Shown here one piece after another: positions 62,061-64,000 of a DNA stretch of 64,000 nt. The DNA lies in contig JALEZZ010000062.1 of the NCBI GenBank assembly GCA_022773585.1, positions 20,096 to 84,095 of the forward strand. Direction: 5' to 3'. The notes beneath the pieces are model-generated. The model saw only the letters and a program-made list of their open reading frames with translations, was not told the DNA's origin and searched no databases. The DNA comes from Selenomonas sp. (GTDB lineage Bacteria; Bacillota; Negativicutes; Selenomonadales; Selenomonadaceae). The position numbers and the translations under genes were made by a program. The number at the start of each line of letters is the position of its first letter. The first letter of the stretch is position 1.

Positions 62061-63771
62061 CGTGCTGTTCTCCTTCATGATTCTGCTGCAGAGGCGTCCC
62101 CATTTCATCGCGATTGTCGAGGAAATGGCGGCGCCATTTTTCGTCTTTCTCCGGATAATCCATGCGGTAGTGCGCCCCGCGGCTCTCCCGCCGCCGCAGC
62201 GCCGCCTGCGCGATGAGCTCGCAGACCACGAGGCGGTTCCGCAGGTCGAGCTCGTCCGCCGTCTCGGCCGCATAGCCCTCGCGCAGCGCCGCAAGCCGCT
62301 GAATCTCCTGCAAGCCGCGCCGGATGCCGCCGTCATAGCGGCGGATGCCGAGGTACTGCGTCATGAGCCGCTGCGTCTCGCGCGTGAGACGGGCGGTGTC
62401 GGAAAAGGCCGTTGCGTGGAGGCCGGAGGAAGCCCAGGCAGCTGTTGCCGAGTGCGCCTCCCCCGCCTGGCCCCCTCTCCGAGGGGGCTGGCACCCGAAG
62501 GGTGACTGGGGGTGTGTTTCCATGCGAGACGGGCTCTCATCGCGAACCTCCCCCTGGCACAGTACAATATCCTCCGCCGCTCTCCGTCCAAACACGAGCC
62601 CTTCCAAAAGCGAATTGCTCGCGAGCCGGTTCGCCCCCTGCAGGCCCGTGCAGGCGACCTCGCCAGCCGCGTAGAGCCCCGCGATGTTCGTCCGTCCCTG
62701 CTCATCCGTATGCACGCCGCCCATCATGTAGTGGGCTGCCGGCGCGATCGGGATGTACTCTTTTTCGATATCGACGCCGTACTCCTTGCATGTCCGCGCA
62801 ATCATCGGGAACTTTTCCGCCGCGTGGTCGATGACCGTCGCGTCAAGCCAGACGTGATCCATGCCGCCATCCTGCATCTCCTTGAAAATGCAGCGCGCCA
62901 CGACATCGCGCGGCGCGAGCTCCGCCATCGGATGATAGCCCGGCATGAAGCGCTCGCCCTTGCCGTTCCGCAGCAGCGCGCCTGCACCGCGCACGGCCTC
63001 GGAAATCAGGAAATTCGGACAGCCGTCGAGCGCAAGCGCCGTCGGGTGGAACTGCACGAACTCCATGTCCATGACCTCGGCGCCCGCGCGGAACGCCAGC
63101 GCGATGCCGCTGCCCGTCGCGCCCTCGGGATTCGTCGTCTTGCTGTAGAGACGGCCGATACCGCCCGTCGCGAGCACCGTCGCCGGCGCGCGCAGCACGA
63201 CCTTCTTGCCACCCAAAAGCGCGACCGCGCCAAAGCAGCGGCCATCCTGCACGAGGAGATCGACGACATAGCAGTGCTCGAGCGGCCGCACGTTCTCCTC
63301 TTTCGCCACGATGGCATTGAGCGCCCGCGCGACCTCCGCACCCGTCGCGTCGCCATGCGCATGCACGATGCGGCTGCGGCAGTGGCATCCCTCGCGTCCG
63401 AGCGCGAATGAGCCGTCCGGCAGGCGGTCGAACTCCGCGCCGTGGTCGGCGAGGTTTGCCACATCCTGCGGCCCCTCCGTCACGACGATGCTCGCGATAC
63501 CGCGATCCGTGAGTCCCGCGCCCGCGACGAGCGTGTCCTCGAGGTGCAGCGTCGGATTGTCATCCGCGCCGAACGACGACGCGATGCCGCCCTGCGCCTT
63601 TGCCGTATTGCTGTCCTCGAGCGTATCGCGCACGGCAAGTAGCACATGCTTGCCCGCCTCCGCGAGCCGCCAGGCCGCCGAAAGTCCGGCCACGCCCGAG
63701 CCGACGACCAGCACGTCCGCCTCGTAGGAAGGCAGGGCGCGCGTATCGAAATTCATCAAGTAACGTTGCAT
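62014..63771 (-). CDS. nadB: L-aspartate oxidase with in-frame repeat B
   Basis: 585 aa. FAD-binding VVGSGVAGLSAAWRLAEAG, SSFGADDNPTLHLEDTLVAG, the active region VQFHPTAL, MMGGVHTDEQGRTNIAGLYAAGEVACTG and SLLEGLVFGRRAAEDI. Oxidises aspartate to iminoaspartate for NAD synthesis. B copy 15 (62470-62514) encodes about residues 420-434 (HPQSPFGCQPPRRGG) in the linker between the catalytic core and the C-terminal helical domain. NadA is not in the window. AAGGAA precedes the ATG at 63771. Confidence 0.95.
   Translation of the reverse strand: MQRYLMNFDTRALPSYEADVLVVGSGVAGLSAAWRLAEAGKHVLLAVRDTLEDSNTAKAQGGIASSFGADDNPTLHLEDTLVAGAGLTDRGIASIVVTEGPQDVANLADHGAEFDRLPDGSFALGREGCHCRSRIVHAHGDATGAEVARALNAIVAKEENVRPLEHCYVVDLLVQDGRCFGAVALLGGKKVVLRAPATVLATGGIGRLYSKTTNPEGATGSGIALAFRAGAEVMDMEFVQFHPTALALDGCPNFLISEAVRGAGALLRNGKGERFMPGYHPMAELAPRDVVARCIFKEMQDGGMDHVWLDATVIDHAAEKFPMIARTCKEYGVDIEKEYIPIAPAAHYMMGGVHTDEQGRTNIAGLYAAGEVACTGLQGANRLASNSLLEGLVFGRRAAEDIVLCQGEVRDESPSRMETHPQSPFGCQPPRRGGQAGEAHSATAAWASSGLHATAFSDTARLTRETQRLMTQYLGIRRYDGGIRRGLQEIQRLAALREGYAAETADELDLRNRLVVCELIAQAALRRRESRGAHYRMDYPEKDEKWRRHFLDNRDEMGTPLQQNHEGEQHDGNDIWIGRELAVMA
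62470..62514. repeat. Repeat B, copy 15, inside nadB
   Basis: GCCCCCTCTCCGAGGGGGC, then CACCCGAAGGGTG hairpin, then ACTGGGGGTGT; open in the nadB frame. Confidence 0.9.
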
Positions 63772-63800
63772 GATTTTGATTCCTTCTTTTCGATTGCATA

Positions 63801-63980
63801 GGCCCCCTCTCAGAGGGCAATGTCATTAAGTTAAGCAGGAACACATCGAATTTGAAAGACTCCCTCTCAGAGGGAGGTGCCCGAAGGGCGGAGGGAGTCT
63901 CACAAGCACGTCATATGGAATGCATGATTGTAGCTTATGCGGGCTTCGCAGACCCTTCGATGCCCGCGTAAGATGCAATC
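63801..63980. repeat. Repeat island: partial B copy 16, B copy 17, palindrome C copy 2
   Basis: 63801-63819 is the first B hairpin only. 63859-63906 is a complete B (ACTCCCTCTCAGAGGGAG, GCCCGAAGGGC, GGAGGGAGTCTCACAAG). 63925-63980 is a C palindrome (GATTGTAGCTTATGCGGGC / GCCCGCGTAAGATGCAATC), the same order as at 33268-33395. The island continues past the window end; no gene is seen from 63772 to 64000. Confidence 0.87.
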
Positions 63981-64000
63981 GTATATCTCACACGCCCATC

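Noticed and set aside
63560..63844. Small minus-strand frame overlapping the nadB start as nadA remnant
   Set aside because: No NadA motif (Cys-containing iron-sulfur or quinolinate-binding segments); it is an alternative frame of nadB plus repeat DNA.

Overview
The window looks like chromosome from a diderm Firmicute of the Negativicutes (Selenomonas/Mitsuokella-like). The evidence is GC-rich coding DNA with strong Shine-Dalgarno sites, Firmicute-type NagB and Crp/MarR/RpiR regulators, together with cytochrome c maturation, NrfHA nitrite reductase and surface-polysaccharide glycosyltransferases. This placement is inferred from gene content only; no search was run.

Layout. 0-4 kb: amino-sugar operon (rpiR-nagB-nanE-PTS EIIBC). 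4-15.4 kb: diguanylate cyclase, M48/TPR protease, universal stress protein, an HlyD/ABC-2 export pair with a MarR regulator, and a two-component system facing a His-rich PepSY protein. 15.5-19.8 kb: hydrolase, MNT/HEPN pair, and a decay zone in which five genes have lost internal or terminal segments. 19.8-24 kb: TerC behind a yybP-ykoY-type riboswitch, a Crp-family regulator, tRNA-Val(CAC), a PHP phosphoesterase and Ung. 24.3-27.4 kb: folate operon folE-folP-folB-folK/A (the last a fusion). 27.5-31 kb: pgi and a phosphohexomutase. 31-38.5 kb: crp-ccmAB-ccmC-ccmE-ccmF, then nrfHA. 38.6-44.1 kb: CBS-ACT protein and a branched-chain amino-acid ABC operon. 44.5-47 kb: TPR and PRC-barrel proteins. 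47-56.7 kb: glycosyltransferase island with ugd, duplicated and decaying modules, a tetranucleotide tract, an Rpn-type nuclease and an AAA ATPase. 56.8-64 kb: tRNA-Val(GAC), FakA-like protein, FtsA/PilM-like protein, nadC and nadB.

How the genes work together. The Ccm proteins supply haem for the multihaem NrfH/NrfA, and the crp-ccm and nrfHA promoters share a dyad at identical spacing from the -10 box, so the Crp-family protein encoded first in the ccm operon probably controls both. CcmE carries the CxxxY variant and no ccmD/G/H/I is present, as in 'System I*'.

Most unusual feature. A family of GC-rich double-hairpin repeats (called B here) occurs about 17 times. Several copies lie between genes, but others sit in frame inside folK/A, the ccmAB fusion, nadB and, three times, a TPR protein. 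One supplies the C-terminus and stop codon of folE. This resembles Rickettsia palindromic elements. A second palindrome family (P) shows paired arm changes, and a third (C) sits between inverted B copies.
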